Assembly (NCBI RefSeq): GCF_026559675.1
Contig: NZ_CP092891.1
Coordinates: 2,108,001 to 2,172,000 of the forward strand
Direction of reading: 5' to 3'
From: Microbacterium oxydans
GTDB taxonomy: Bacteria > Actinomycetota > Actinomycetes > Actinomycetales > Microbacteriaceae
DNA length: 64,000 nucleotides
The notes below the pieces were generated by a model that did not search any database, was not told where the DNA came from, and saw nothing but the letters and a program-made list of their open reading frames with translations. Positions 16,649 through 25,805 of this stretch are shown piece by piece (the stretch's first letter is position 1; the number at the start of each line of letters is the position of its first letter). The position numbers and the translations under genes are program-made.

Positions 16649-17233
16649 ATGAGCCCAGAGCCCAATCCGGCACGGCACGACCGTGACAGCGTCGCTCGGA
16701 GCGCCCTCGCCCTGCTCGACGAGGTCGGGCTCGCCGATCTGTCCATGCGTCGCATCGCCGCGGGGCTCGACGTGCAGCCCAGCGCCCTGTACTGGCACTT
16801 CGCCAGCAAGCAGGAGCTGCTGGCCGATCTCGCCGACCGGATCACGGCCTCGATTCCCCAGGGCAGCGCCGACGTCCTCACCACCGCGCGAAGCATCCGT
16901 GACGCGCTCTTCGCCTACCGGGACGGCGCCGAGCTGGTGCTCAGCACGTACGCCCTCCAGCTCGGCTCCTCGCAGGCGCAGTCGGCACTCACCGCAGCAC
17001 TGCGCGCACAGGGCGCGACCGACGCCGAGGACCGCGGGGCGGCGATCCTGCACTTCGTCCTCGGCCATGCCACCCTCGTGCAGCAGCGCATGCATGCCGA
17101 CAGCCACGGCGCCCTCCCCCGTGCGGATGAGGTCGACGTCACGGCCGGCCTCGACCGCGTCTTCGACCTCGGGGTCACCGCGCTCGCGGGAGCGCTCAGG
17201 GAGCCGGCGACTCCGCCGCGTGCCCGAGCCTGA
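16649..17233 (+). CDS. TetR-family transcriptional regulator
   Basis: A 194-aa repressor-type protein. The N-terminal helix-turn-helix LSMRRIAAGLDVQPSALYWHF (31-51) is canonical for TetR; the C-terminal all-helical part resembles the drug-binding TetR_C group. The ATG starts right after GGGAGG, too close for normal initiation, but TATAAT places the RNA start on the A of ATG, so it is probably leaderless. It likely controls itself and ecfA-ecfT. The 3' end overlaps the convergent MFS gene by 38 bp. Confidence 0.88.
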   Translation: MSPEPNPARHDRDSVARSALALLDEVGLADLSMRRIAAGLDVQPSALYWHFASKQELLADLADRITASIPQGSADVLTTARSIRDALFAYRDGAELVLSTYALQLGSSQAQSALTAALRAQGATDAEDRGAAILHFVLGHATLVQQRMHADSHGALPRADEVDVTAGLDRVFDLGVTALAGALREPATPPRARA

Positions 17234-18566
17234 GTCCGGGGACCGCGGCCAACAGCAGCAGGCCGACGCAGAACGCGAAGACCGCCCCGAACGCGCTCGC
17301 CTGTCCGCCGAGTGTGGCCACGGCGAGTCCGGCCAGGGCGATGGCGACGGCCGACCCGGTGGCGTCCGAGATCGACAGTGCCGAGGAGTTGAACCCCTGG
17401 TTCGTCTCGTCCGAGTACGCCAGCGTCAGGACGGTCAGGCGCGGGTAGAGCAGCCCCATCCCTCCGCCGGCGAACGCCCATCCGAGCACCACGACGGCCG
17501 GCGACACATCGAACACCGCGGCCGTCAGAACGCAGAGCATCGCCACGAGGAGCGAGCCGAGGCTGATCACCGTGATGCGGTGATTACCCAGTCGTTCGCC
17601 GAAACGTCCCTGCAGCGCCGAGGCCCCCGCCCATGCCAGCGCGGCCAGCATGAGGGCGACTCCGGCCCAGGTGGCGCTGAAGTCGAACTTCTTCATGAGC
17701 AGGTACGGGATGTAGGCCTCGGCCGCGAAGAACGCGCCCGCCGCGATGCCGCGCATCAGCACCACGCTCGGCAGACCGTGGCCCGCCCGCAGGGTGCGTC
17801 GCGGCAACAACGGGAGCACGGCGACGCCGATCGCCAGCACGGCTCCGAGTGCCACGGGCCATCCGATCGGGGGCGCCAGCTTCGCCGAGAAGCCGATCAC
17901 GACGGCGAGCACCGCCACCACCACGGCCAGTGCCAGCCGGACGACGAGCGCGCGCCGGTCCTGCGGCTCACCTCCTCCGAGGTCGACCCCGCGCAGCCGG
18001 ACCGCGATCATCACGAAGGCCGCCGCGGTGAGCACGGCGACGCCGAGGAACGCCCATCGCCAGTCCAGGTACTCGGCCACGGCGCCGGCGAGGAACGGGC
18101 CGACCATCGACGGCACGACCCAGGCCGCGGCGAAGGCGGCGAAGATCCGCCCGTGCAGGTGCGGCGGGTACAGCCTCGCCACGACCACGTAGAGCGCGAC
18201 GGTCTGTCCTCCCGCGCCCAGCCCCTGGACGAGTCGACCGATGAGGAACTGGTCCATCGTCACGGCGAAGCCCGAGATCAGCAGGCCGAGGATGAAGAGC
18301 GTCACGGCGACGTACAGGGCGCCGCGCGGTCCGCGGGCATCCGACCACGCACCCATCGCGACCATGCCGATCACGCTCGTCGCCAGGGTGCCGGCGAACG
18401 CCACGGCGTAGAGGGCCTCCCCGTGCAGCGCCTCGCTGACGATCGGCATCACCGTCGTGACCGCGAGCGCCTCGATCGCCGCGAGGAAGATCAGCGCGAC
18501 GGCACCGAGGGTGACCCAGATCCGTTGGCGGTCCCAGATGGTCGCGGCGTCGGCCGGGACGGTCAT
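17196..18566 (-). CDS. MFS transporter (drug-efflux type)
   Basis: A 456-aa major facilitator with about fourteen hydrophobic segments, as in DHA2-like exporters. Motif A is GAWSDARGPRGA after helix 2, and the segment IGRLVQGLGAGGQTVALYVV is typical of motif B/C regions in drug:H+ antiporters. The substrate is unknown. The ATG overlaps the stop of the upstream C-S lyase gene by four bases, so the two are co-transcribed. Its 3' end overlaps tetR on the other strand. Confidence 0.85.
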   Translation of the reverse strand: MTVPADAATIWDRQRIWVTLGAVALIFLAAIEALAVTTVMPIVSEALHGEALYAVAFAGTLATSVIGMVAMGAWSDARGPRGALYVAVTLFILGLLISGFAVTMDQFLIGRLVQGLGAGGQTVALYVVVARLYPPHLHGRIFAAFAAAWVVPSMVGPFLAGAVAEYLDWRWAFLGVAVLTAAAFVMIAVRLRGVDLGGGEPQDRRALVVRLALAVVVAVLAVVIGFSAKLAPPIGWPVALGAVLAIGVAVLPLLPRRTLRAGHGLPSVVLMRGIAAGAFFAAEAYIPYLLMKKFDFSATWAGVALMLAALAWAGASALQGRFGERLGNHRITVISLGSLLVAMLCVLTAAVFDVSPAVVVLGWAFAGGGMGLLYPRLTVLTLAYSDETNQGFNSSALSISDATGSAVAIALAGLAVATLGGQASAFGAVFAFCVGLLLLAAVPGLRLGHAAESPAP

Positions 18567-19717
18567 CGCCCCACGAGCGCCGCGATGCGCTCGACGGCCT
18601 CGGTGAGGATCTCGGGGCTGGTACCGAAGTTCAGCCGCACGTGCCCCACGCCCTCCGCACCGAAGGCGGGCCCGAAGTGCAATGCGACCTTGGCGTCCTT
18701 CAGGATGCGCCGGGCCGGGTTGTCGCCCCACTCCAACGCGGAGAGGTCGATCCAGGCGAGGTATCCGGCGTCGGGGATGCGGTAGCGGGCGCCGGGGAGG
18801 TGCGCCGCGAGGAGGTCTTCCAGGAGCACCCGGTTCTCGTCGAGGGTGCGCAGCAGTCCGTCGAGCCAGGGATCGCTCTCCTCCGAGAACGCGGCGACGG
18901 CGGCGAGGAGTCCGAACTGTCCGGTGCGCCACTCGACCTCGACGGGCAGTCCGCGGACCACGGCGCTCGTCTCGTCGTCGGCCGTGACCATCAGGGCGCA
19001 CTTGAGGCCGGCGAGGTTGAACGCCTTGCTCGCGCTGACGACCGCATAGCCCACGCGCGCGGCGGCATCGCTCACCGCGAGGAAGGGGGTGAACCCGGTG
19101 CCCGGCTGCGCGAGCGGCGCGTGGATCTCGTCCGAGACCACGGCGGCGCCGTACTGCTCGGCCAGCTCCGCCAGGGCGGCGAGACTGTCGCGCCCGTGCA
19201 CGGTGCCGGTCGGGTTGTGCGGGTTGCAGAGGAGGATCGCCGTCGCTCCGTCTTCGAACGCGCCACGGATGCCGTCGAGATCGAGCTCCCAGTGCGTGCC
19301 CGTGTCGAGCAGAGGGACGCGCTCGACCTCGGCACCGGCCTCGGCCACCAGGTCGTAGAACGGCGGATACACCGGAGGGGTGACGACGACCCGTTCTCCC
19401 GGCTGCGTGACACGGCGCAGGATCTCGACGATCCCCATGCTCACGTCGGCGGTGCTGCGCATGCGCGCGGGATCCGGCTCCCACCCGTAGCGGCGGGTCG
19501 CGAATGCGGCGAACGACTCGGCGAGCGGGGTCCGCGAAGCGACGTACCCCGTGTCGCCGATCTCGACCGCGCGCTGCAGCGCCGTGGAGATCGCCGGCGC
19601 CAGCGGGAAGTCGGTCTCCGCGACGAACAGCGGCAGGACTTCGGCGGGATACTCCCGCCACTTCTCGCTGCTGCGCTCGCGGAGCTCCGCCAGCGGCAGG
19701 GCCTTCACCTGAAGCAT
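18563..19717 (-). CDS. MalY/PatB-family PLP-dependent C-S lyase / aminotransferase
   Basis: A 384-aa fold-type I PLP enzyme. NPHNPTG is at 165-171, the PLP-N1 Asp is in SDEIH (195-199), and the Schiff-base Lys is K231 in SASKAFNLAG, the form typical of MalY/PatB cystathionine beta-lyases. It would cleave Cys-type thioethers to pyruvate, ammonia and a thiol. It lies just downstream of the Suf operon, which lacks its own desulfurase, and is coupled to an exporter. GGGAGAA precedes the ATG. Confidence 0.85.
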   Translation of the reverse strand: MLQVKALPLAELRERSSEKWREYPAEVLPLFVAETDFPLAPAISTALQRAVEIGDTGYVASRTPLAESFAAFATRRYGWEPDPARMRSTADVSMGIVEILRRVTQPGERVVVTPPVYPPFYDLVAEAGAEVERVPLLDTGTHWELDLDGIRGAFEDGATAILLCNPHNPTGTVHGRDSLAALAELAEQYGAAVVSDEIHAPLAQPGTGFTPFLAVSDAAARVGYAVVSASKAFNLAGLKCALMVTADDETSAVVRGLPVEVEWRTGQFGLLAAVAAFSEESDPWLDGLLRTLDENRVLLEDLLAAHLPGARYRIPDAGYLAWIDLSALEWGDNPARRILKDAKVALHFGPAFGAEGVGHVRLNFGTSPEILTEAVERIAALVGR

Positions 19718-19810
19718 TCGTTCTCCCGAGGTTCCGACACGCGCCGTCGACGTGTCATCCGATGAAGCGCGCGCGATCGGGCCGCCTCACGGCGGTGCTC
19801 CCCGTGGGGG

Positions 19811-20140
19811 TCAGATCGCGAAGCCGAGGGCGCGCATCATGTCGCGCCCGTCGTCGGTGATCCGCTCCGGGCCCCACGGCGGCATCCACACCCAGTTGAT
19901 CCGGAAGCGGTCGACCACGCTGTCCAGAGCCTGAGCGGTCTGGTCCTCGAGGACGTCGGTGAGCGGGCAGCCCGCGCTGGTCAGCGTCATGTGGATGACG
20001 AGAGCATCGTTCTCGTCATCCCAGGCGAGGTCGTAGATGAGGCCGAGGTCGACGACGTTGATCCCGAGCTCGGGGTCCATGACGTCCTTGAGAGCCTCGG
20101 TGACCGCGTCGTACTTCTCGTCCGTGAGGGTCGCTGTCAT
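19811..20140 (-). CDS. sufT: Metal-sulfur cluster assembly factor, SufT-like (MIP18/DUF59)
   Basis: A 109-aa protein consisting only of the DUF59 fold. DPELGINVVDLGLIYDL carries the conserved acidic patch, and MTLTSAGCPLTDVL carries the reactive Cys. SufT proteins help mature Fe-S proteins, notably those of lipoic acid synthesis. It is the last gene of the suf operon, nine bases after sufC. A small CCGCC/GGCGG hairpin downstream (19782-19795) is too weak to call a terminator. Confidence 0.85.
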   Translation of the reverse strand: MTATLTDEKYDAVTEALKDVMDPELGINVVDLGLIYDLAWDDENDALVIHMTLTSAGCPLTDVLEDQTAQALDSVVDRFRINWVWMPPWGPERITDDGRDMMRALGFAI

Positions 20141-20149
20141 GCGATCAGC

Positions 20150-20920
20150 CTACGCCTCGATGGGAGCGGCGGGGTCGAGGAAACGGTCGTATCCCTCGTT
20201 CTCCAGCCGGTCTGCGAGCTCGGGGCCGCCCTCTTCCACGATCTTGCCCGCGACGACCACGTGCACGAAGTCGGGACGGATGTAGCGGAGGATGCGGGTG
20301 TAGTGCGTGATCAGCAGCACGCCGAGTCCGGTGGACTCCTTCGCGCGGTTGACACCCTCGGAGACGATCTTCAGCGCGTCGACATCGAGGCCGGAGTCGG
20401 TCTCGTCGAGGATCGCGAACTTCGGCTTGAGCACCTCGAGCTGCAGGATCTCGTGGCGCTTCTTCTCGCCGCCGGAGAAGCCCTCGTTGACGTTGCGCTG
20501 CGCGAACTTCGGGTCCATGCGCAGGTTCGACATGGCCTGCTTGACGTCCTTGGTCCAGCCGCGGATCGCCGGCGCCTCGCCGTCGAGCGCGGTCTTCGCC
20601 GTGCGCAGGAAGTTCGTCACCGTCACACCGGGGATCTCCACCGGGTACTGCATGGCGAGGAACAGCCCGGCGCGGGCGCGCTCGTCGACGGTCATCTCAA
20701 GGACGTCCTGGCCGTCGAACGTGATCGAGCCGGAGGTCACCGTGTACTTGGGGTGGCCGGCGATCGTGTACGCCAGCGTCGACTTGCCGGAGCCGTTGGG
20801 GCCCATGATGGCGTGGGTCTCACCGGTGTTCATGGTGAGGTTGATTCCGTTGAGGATCGGGGTGGTCCCCGCCTCGGTCTCGACCGTCACATGCAGGTCG
20901 CGGATCTCGAGAACAGACAT
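20150..20920 (-). CDS. sufC: Fe-S cluster assembly ATPase SufC
   Basis: A 256-aa ABC-type ATPase that drives the SufBC2D scaffold. Walker A is GPNGSGKST (40-48); the signature FSGGEKKR (148-155) and LDETDSGLDVDAL (171-183) are specific for SufC. The length is normal. It follows the Rieske gene by three bases and precedes sufT by nine. Soluble, cytosolic. Confidence 0.95.
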   Translation of the reverse strand: MSVLEIRDLHVTVETEAGTTPILNGINLTMNTGETHAIMGPNGSGKSTLAYTIAGHPKYTVTSGSITFDGQDVLEMTVDERARAGLFLAMQYPVEIPGVTVTNFLRTAKTALDGEAPAIRGWTKDVKQAMSNLRMDPKFAQRNVNEGFSGGEKKRHEILQLEVLKPKFAILDETDSGLDVDALKIVSEGVNRAKESTGLGVLLITHYTRILRYIRPDFVHVVVAGKIVEEGGPELADRLENEGYDRFLDPAAPIEA

Positions 20921-20923
20921 TCT

Positions 20924-21250
20924 TCAGACTTCCTTCGTCACAGCTGGATCGATGAGCACGTCGTCGCCGTCGATCTGGACGACGTAGACCGGGACGGGCT
21001 CATATGCGGGGAGATTCTGGGGCTTTCCGGTGAGCAGCGAGAAGGCGGAGCCGTGTGCCCAGCACTCCACCGTGTCGCCTTCCACGAAGCCCTCGGACAG
21101 CGAGATGTCGCCGTGGGTGCAGGTGTCGCCGATGGCGTGGATGACTCCGTCGCCGTCTTTGATCACCGTGATGGGCACGCCGCTCGGGTCGACACGCAGA
21201 GGCATGTCCTGCTCGAGGTCGGCGACGCCGCAGACGCGCTCCGCGGTCAT
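20924..21250 (-). CDS. Rieske [2Fe-2S] ferredoxin, non-haem oxygenase type
   Basis: A 108-aa Rieske protein. Cluster ligands C44 and H46 are in CTHG, and C63 and H66 in CWAHGSAF, the soluble bacterial pattern without the disulfide Cys of bc1 Rieske proteins. It overlaps sufD by four bases and lies between sufD and sufC, an arrangement familiar from actinobacteria. It may feed electrons to cluster assembly on SufBCD; that role is inferred from position. Confidence 0.9.
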   Translation of the reverse strand: MTAERVCGVADLEQDMPLRVDPSGVPITVIKDGDGVIHAIGDTCTHGDISLSEGFVEGDTVECWAHGSAFSLLTGKPQNLPAYEPVPVYVVQIDGDDVLIDPAVTKEV

Positions 21251-22464
21251 GCACTCACCTCGGCGAGCTCCGTCTCGATGGCCGCCAGCAGCTCGGTCTC
21301 GAGGGCGGGGATGCCGAGGCGCTGCACGATGTCGGTGAGGAAACCGAGCACGACCAGGCGTCGTGCCTCTTCCTCGGTGATGCCGCGCGCCTGCAGGTAG
21401 AACAGCTGCTCGTCGTCGAAACGACCGGTGGCGCTCGCGTGCCCGGCGCCGAGGATGTCGCCCGTCTCGATCTCGAGGTTCGGGATCGAGTCGGCGCGCG
21501 CGCCCTCGGTGAGGACCAGGTTGCGGTTCGCCTCGTACGAGTCGGTGCCCGTCGCGTCGGCGCCGATCAGCACGTCGCCGATCCACACGCTGTGCGCGCC
21601 CTGACCCTGCAGCGCGCCCTTGTAGAGGACGTCGCCCTTGGTGTGCGGGCCCTTGTGGTGCAGGTAGACCTGGCTCTCGAGGTGCTGCCCGGCGTCCGCG
21701 TAGGACAGGCCGTACAGGTATCCCTCGGAACCGGCGCCGGCGAGCTCGACGTTCGGGTTGACCCGCACGACGCCGCCGCCGAAGCTCACGACGAAGTGCT
21801 TGAGGGTCGCGTCCGCGCCCACTCGGGCCTGGTGCGCCGAGGCGTGGACCGCGTCATCCGCCCACTGCTGAAGGCTGATGACGGTGAGCTTCGCGCCGTC
21901 CCGGACGATGATCTCGACGTTCTGCGCGTACTGGGCGGAACCGGTGTGCTGGAGGACGACCGTGGCGGAGCTGTGCTCCAGCGCCTCGATGACGATGTGC
22001 GCATCGGCACGGCGCTCGGCACCCTGACCGGTGATCGCGATGAAGACCGGCTCCGCGACCTCCTCCTCGCGCGGGATCCGCACGTGGAGGGCCTCGGCGC
22101 TGCCCTGCCAGGCGACGGCCGCCGTGACGTCCTCCGCGAGGAAGACCTCACCGCGCGGCGCGGTGCCGACCGCGAGCGGGGCGGCGATGTACTGCTCGCC
22201 GGCCGTGTAGGTGTAGCTGACGCCGTCGTTCGGCTCCGCCACTGCGAACAGCGGGGTGAGCTGGGCGACCGGCGTGTGCTTCCAGTTGACCTCGCGCCCG
22301 GTGGGGGCGCCGAAGTCGTCGGGCTCGAAGGAGTGCGGGCGCTCGGAGCGGGTCTGCACCGGGACGAATCCCGCAGCGGCCACCTGTGCCGCCGGGTCGA
22401 TGTGCGCGCCTTCGGGCGCGTCGGTGTGCTGCGCCTCGGCAGGCGCTGTCGTCGCGGCAGTCAC
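21247..22464 (-). CDS. sufD: Fe-S cluster assembly protein SufD
   Basis: A 405-aa right-handed beta-helix scaffold protein that pairs with SufB. The conserved C-terminal block EQLFYLQARGITEEEARRLVVLGFL is intact and the helix core has the usual V/I-rich repeats. The first 40 residues are Ala/Pro-rich and probably disordered. The start is GTG, sharing one base with the sufB stop (TAGTG), so it is strongly coupled to sufB. Confidence 0.93.
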   Translation of the reverse strand: MTAATTAPAEAQHTDAPEGAHIDPAAQVAAAGFVPVQTRSERPHSFEPDDFGAPTGREVNWKHTPVAQLTPLFAVAEPNDGVSYTYTAGEQYIAAPLAVGTAPRGEVFLAEDVTAAVAWQGSAEALHVRIPREEEVAEPVFIAITGQGAERRADAHIVIEALEHSSATVVLQHTGSAQYAQNVEIIVRDGAKLTVISLQQWADDAVHASAHQARVGADATLKHFVVSFGGGVVRVNPNVELAGAGSEGYLYGLSYADAGQHLESQVYLHHKGPHTKGDVLYKGALQGQGAHSVWIGDVLIGADATGTDSYEANRNLVLTEGARADSIPNLEIETGDILGAGHASATGRFDDEQLFYLQARGITEEEARRLVVLGFLTDIVQRLGIPALETELLAAIETELAEVSA

Positions 22465-23882
22465 TAGCCGACCGATCCTTCCATGCCCATCTCGATGAGC
22501 TTGTTCAGTTCCATCGCGTATTCCATGGGCAGCTCGCGCGCGATCGGCTCGATGAAGCCGCGCACGATCATCGCCATCGCCTCGTCCTCGGGCATGCCGC
22601 GGGACTGCAGGTAGAACAGCTGCTCTTCGCTGACCTTGGAGACCGTGGCCTCGTGTCCGAGCTGCACGTCGTCGACACGGATGTCGATCGCCGGGTAGGT
22701 GTCGGAGCGGGACTTGGTGTCCACCAGCAGGGCGTCGCAGCGCACGGTGTTCGCGGAGTGGTGTGCCGCGGCATCCACCCGCACCTCACCGCGGTAGCCC
22801 GCACGACCGCCGCCGCGGGCGATCGACTTCGAGACGATCGACGACTGCGTGTACGGAGCCATGTGGATCATCTTCGCGCCGGCGTCCTGGTGCTGGCCGG
22901 GGCCGGCGAAGGCGACGGACAGGGTCTCGCCCTTGGCGTGCTCGCCCATCAGGTAGATCGACGGGTACTTCATCGTCACCTTGGAGCCGATGTTGCCGTC
23001 GACCCACTCCATCGTCGCGCCCTCGTACGCCACGGCGCGCTTGGTGACCAGGTTGTAGACGTTGTTCGACCAGTTCTGGATCGTCGTGTAGCGAACGCGG
23101 GCGTTCTTCTTCACGATGATCTCGACGACGGCCGAGTGCAGCGAGTCCGACTTGTAGATCGGGGCGGTGCAGCCCTCGATGTAGTGGACGTAGCTGTCCT
23201 CGTCGGCGATGATCAGCGTCCGCTCGAACTGACCCATGTTCTCGGTGTTGATGCGGAAGTACGCCTGCAGCGGGATCTCCACGTGCACGCCCTTGGGGAC
23301 GTAGACGAAGGAGCCGCCCGACCACACGGCCGTGTTCAGCGCGGCGAACTTGTTGTCGCCGGCGGGGATGACCGTGCCGAAGTACTCCTCGAAGAACTCG
23401 GGGTGCTCGCGCAGCGCGGTGTCGGTGTCCATGAAGATGACGCCCTGCGCCTCCAGGTCCTCGCGGATCTGGTGGTAGACGACCTCGGACTCGTACTGGG
23501 CCGCGACGCCGGCCACGAGGCGCTGGCGCTCGGCCTCGGGGATGCCGAGGCGCTCGTAGGTCTCACGGATCTCGGCGGGAAGGTCTTCCCACGACTGCGC
23601 CTGCTTCTCGGTGGAGCGGACGAAGTACTTGATGTTGTCGAAGTCGATCTCGCTGAGGTCTGCGCCCCAGGTCGGCATCGGCTTGCGCCCGAAGAGCTGA
23701 TAGCCCTTGAGACGGGTCTTGAGCATCCATTCGGGCTCGTTCTTGAGAGCCGAGATGCCGCGGACGACCTCTTCGGAGATACCGCGTTTCGCGATGGCAC
23801 CCGCAGCATCCTCATCGTGCCAGCCGAACTCGTACACCCCCAGACCATCAAGCTCCGGGCGGTCGATCAGTACATCCGACAT
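22464..23882 (-). CDS. sufB: Fe-S cluster assembly protein SufB
   Basis: A 472-aa scaffold subunit on which Fe-S clusters form in the SufBC2D complex. SufB hallmarks are [19 protein letters not shown], the [19 protein letters not shown] segment and [17 protein letters not shown] near the end. It is the first gene of the suf operon; GAGGAG 8 bases upstream sets the ATG. No SufR-type repressor gene lies beside it, unlike in mycobacteria and Streptomyces, so regulation is not evident here. Confidence 0.95.
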   Translation of the reverse strand: MSDVLIDRPELDGLGVYEFGWHDEDAAGAIAKRGISEEVVRGISALKNEPEWMLKTRLKGYQLFGRKPMPTWGADLSEIDFDNIKYFVRSTEKQAQSWEDLPAEIRETYERLGIPEAERQRLVAGVAAQYESEVVYHQIREDLEAQGVIFMDTDTALREHPEFFEEYFGTVIPAGDNKFAALNTAVWSGGSFVYVPKGVHVEIPLQAYFRINTENMGQFERTLIIADEDSYVHYIEGCTAPIYKSDSLHSAVVEIIVKKNARVRYTTIQNWSNNVYNLVTKRAVAYEGATMEWVDGNIGSKVTMKYPSIYLMGEHAKGETLSVAFAGPGQHQDAGAKMIHMAPYTQSSIVSKSIARGGGRAGYRGEVRVDAAAHHSANTVRCDALLVDTKSRSDTYPAIDIRVDDVQLGHEATVSKVSEEQLFYLQSRGMPEDEAMAMIVRGFIEPIARELPMEYAMELNKLIEMGMEGSVG

Positions 23883-24001
23883 CCAACACTCTCCTCACAG
23901 GTCCCAAACGGTGTCATCCGCCCCGACACACCTGATCCCCGTCGAGTCTGCGGGAGCGGGTGCCGTTGGTGGGCCCTCATCACCGGCGCTTCCATCGCGC
24001 C

Positions 24002-24071
24002 TAAACTGTTGACGATGCTTCAGCGCGGTAAGCGCTCATCGCAACAATCCGATTCTACAGGTTCCGCCTGA
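24002..24071 (+). promoter_or_regulatory. Leaderless promoter and possible 18-codon upstream ORF before ctaA
   Basis: TAAACT (24002-24007) is followed after 7 bases by an ATG (24015) opening an 18-codon frame, MLQRGKRSSQQSDSTGSA, ending at 24071, 44 bases before ctaA. The geometry is that of the leaderless genes in this window. The peptide is polar and has no recognisable family. It could be a regulatory uORF or simply chance in the ctaA 5' leader. Confidence 0.35.
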
Positions 24072-24115
24072 CAGACGGGCCATGCCCGCCACGTCGTGCG
24101 CGGTCCGGAGGACTT

Positions 24116-25222
24116 ATGCCCGAGACGACGATCCCCGCCTCCCCGACGACGCGAACGGCTCCGGGCCGCTCTGCTCTGTGGGGCCGTGCGTTGACGGTCT
24201 TCGCCTGGCTGTCCTTCCTCAGCGAGACCATCATCATCGGCACCGGCGGCGCCGTGCGCCTGACCGGCTCGGGACTCGGCTGCTCGGACTGGCCGCTGTG
24301 CACTCCCGAGTCCCTGGTCCCGATCTTCGAGGTGCAGGGCGTCCACGGCCTCATCGAGTTCGGCAACCGCCTGATGACCGGCGTGGTCGGGATCATCGCG
24401 CTGGTCGTCGTGCTCCTGGTCCTGCACACCATCAGCGGCAAGCGGGCCCTCGTCGACGCGCTCTGGTACGCCGCGGGTGGGATCGTCGCGGCCGGGATCG
24501 CCTATGCGATCGCGATGCCTTTCCACATCCCGGCCTTCCCGATCGCCTCCGGCGTCCTCCTCCTCGCGGTGATCGCCGCCGCCGTCCACTCCGTGCGAAC
24601 GACACCCGCTCGCCGAGATCTCGTCCTGCTCGCCTGGCTCACGCTCATCGGCGTCGTGGCGCAGGCCCTCGTCGGCGGCATCACGGTCCTCACCGGACTC
24701 AACCCGTTCATCGTGGGCTTCCACTACACGTCGTCGCTGCTGCTGGTATGCGTCACCGCCGCCTTCCTGGTGCGTCTGAAGACCGCTCCGGGACCGCGCG
24801 AACGCGCGGTGCCCGCGTGGTTCGCCATCGTCACCCACGTGACCGGGCTCGCCCTGGCGGTGACCATCGTGTTCGGCGTGCTCACGACCGGTTCCGGCCC
24901 GCACTCGGGCGATGCGGACGTGCTGCGACACGGCTTCGATGCGACGGTGCTCGCGCACGTGCACTCGTGGCCCGGCTACATCCTGGCCGCCCTGGTGCTG
25001 TTCCTGACCATCGCGGCCTGGGCGCTCCGCCTGGAACCGCGGCGCTGGCTGCTCGTGCTGGTTCTCGCGATCCTGGTGCAGGTCGGCGTGGGCGTCTGGC
25101 AGGCCCGGGAGGGTCTCCCCCCGCTGCTCGTCGGCATCCACATGGTCCTGGCCTCGCTCTCCGCCGCGACCTACACCGTGGTCGTGCTGCATCTGAAGCG
25201 CCCGGTCGCCGCCGCGGACTGA
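24116..25222 (+). CDS. ctaA: Haem A synthase (COX15/CtaA)
   Basis: A 368-aa membrane protein with eight hydrophobic helices; it hydroxylates the C8 methyl of haem O to yield haem A for the aa3 oxidase. The family pattern is visible in GGAVRLTGSGLGCSDWPLC (residues about 43-61) and VHGLIEFGNRLMTG, with the repeat in the second half around VLTGLNPFIVGFHYTSSLLLV and LAHVHSWPGYIL, which supply haem-ligand His. GGAGG lies 4 bases before the ATG. It diverges from sufB over 233 bp. Confidence 0.92.
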   Translation: MPETTIPASPTTRTAPGRSALWGRALTVFAWLSFLSETIIIGTGGAVRLTGSGLGCSDWPLCTPESLVPIFEVQGVHGLIEFGNRLMTGVVGIIALVVVLLVLHTISGKRALVDALWYAAGGIVAAGIAYAIAMPFHIPAFPIASGVLLLAVIAAAVHSVRTTPARRDLVLLAWLTLIGVVAQALVGGITVLTGLNPFIVGFHYTSSLLLVCVTAAFLVRLKTAPGPRERAVPAWFAIVTHVTGLALAVTIVFGVLTTGSGPHSGDADVLRHGFDATVLAHVHSWPGYILAALVLFLTIAAWALRLEPRRWLLVLVLAILVQVGVGVWQAREGLPPLLVGIHMVLASLSAATYTVVVLHLKRPVAAAD

Positions 25223-25287
25223 CGCCGCACAGGCGATCCACAGGCGGCGCATCGCCGACTCATCAGGATGTCCGCGATGATGGCCGC

Positions 25288-25734
25288 ATGAACAAGTCAC
25301 TCTCACGAAGCATCGGCTTCTGGCTCCTGCTCGTCGTCTCCCTCGCCGCGACCGCGGTCGGCGGATGGCTCATCTCCGGCCAGATCGCGACGATGACGAC
25401 CACGCTGCTCGACGGCACCGCCACCGGCATCGAGGTGTACGTCGGACAGTCGCTCGTCGTCGTGGGCGCCGGAGTGCTGGCCGCCGGCATCGTCGGCATC
25501 CTGCTGACGCTCGGACTTGTCGCCGCGCGCTCGCTCGTCCCCACCCCCGCTCCGGCCGTCGTCGAGGCGATCGACTGGACTGCCGAGGCCGACGAGAAGC
25601 CGGCGCCGGTCGTGACCGCGCCCGCACCCGTCGAGACCGTCGCCGAGAGCACGCCGGCCGCCGAGGATGCCGTCGTCGAGACCGCGCCCGACGCGGACGA
25701 CAAGGAAGAGGACGCTCCCTCGATCACCCGCTGA
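25288..25734 (+). CDS. Two-helix membrane protein with acidic tail, unknown function
   Basis: A 148-aa protein with hydrophobic helices at about 9-34 and 50-80, then a tail of Pro, Ala, Glu and Asp (VETVAESTPAAEDAVVE) that is probably disordered. I do not recognise a family. It sits 65 bases after ctaA in the same direction and may share its transcript. Start chosen at the ATG that precedes the first helix. A strong hairpin terminator follows. Confidence 0.65.
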   Translation: MNKSLSRSIGFWLLLVVSLAATAVGGWLISGQIATMTTTLLDGTATGIEVYVGQSLVVVGAGVLAAGIVGILLTLGLVAARSLVPTPAPAVVEAIDWTAEADEKPAPVVTAPAPVETVAESTPAAEDAVVETAPDADDKEEDAPSITR

Positions 25735-25747
25735 TCACACGAGCCGA

Positions 25748-25791
25748 AGACGACGGAGCGGTGCCGAGAAATCGGCGCTGCTCCGTCGTCT
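25748..25791. terminator. Bidirectional terminator hairpin
   Basis: AGACGACGGAGC (25748-25759) pairs exactly with GCTCCGTCGTCT (25780-25791), 12 bp, with a second inner hairpin GCCGA-GAAA-TCGGC in the loop. It lies between the convergent 25734 and ctaB ends. No T-run follows, as is common in high-G+C actinobacteria. Confidence 0.75.
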
Positions 25792-25805
25792 CTCCGAGGA
25801 AGGTG

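Noticed and set aside
19782..19795. CCGCC-TCAC-GGCGG as terminator of the suf operon
   Set aside because: A 5-bp stem without T-run; such stems occur by chance at this base composition.
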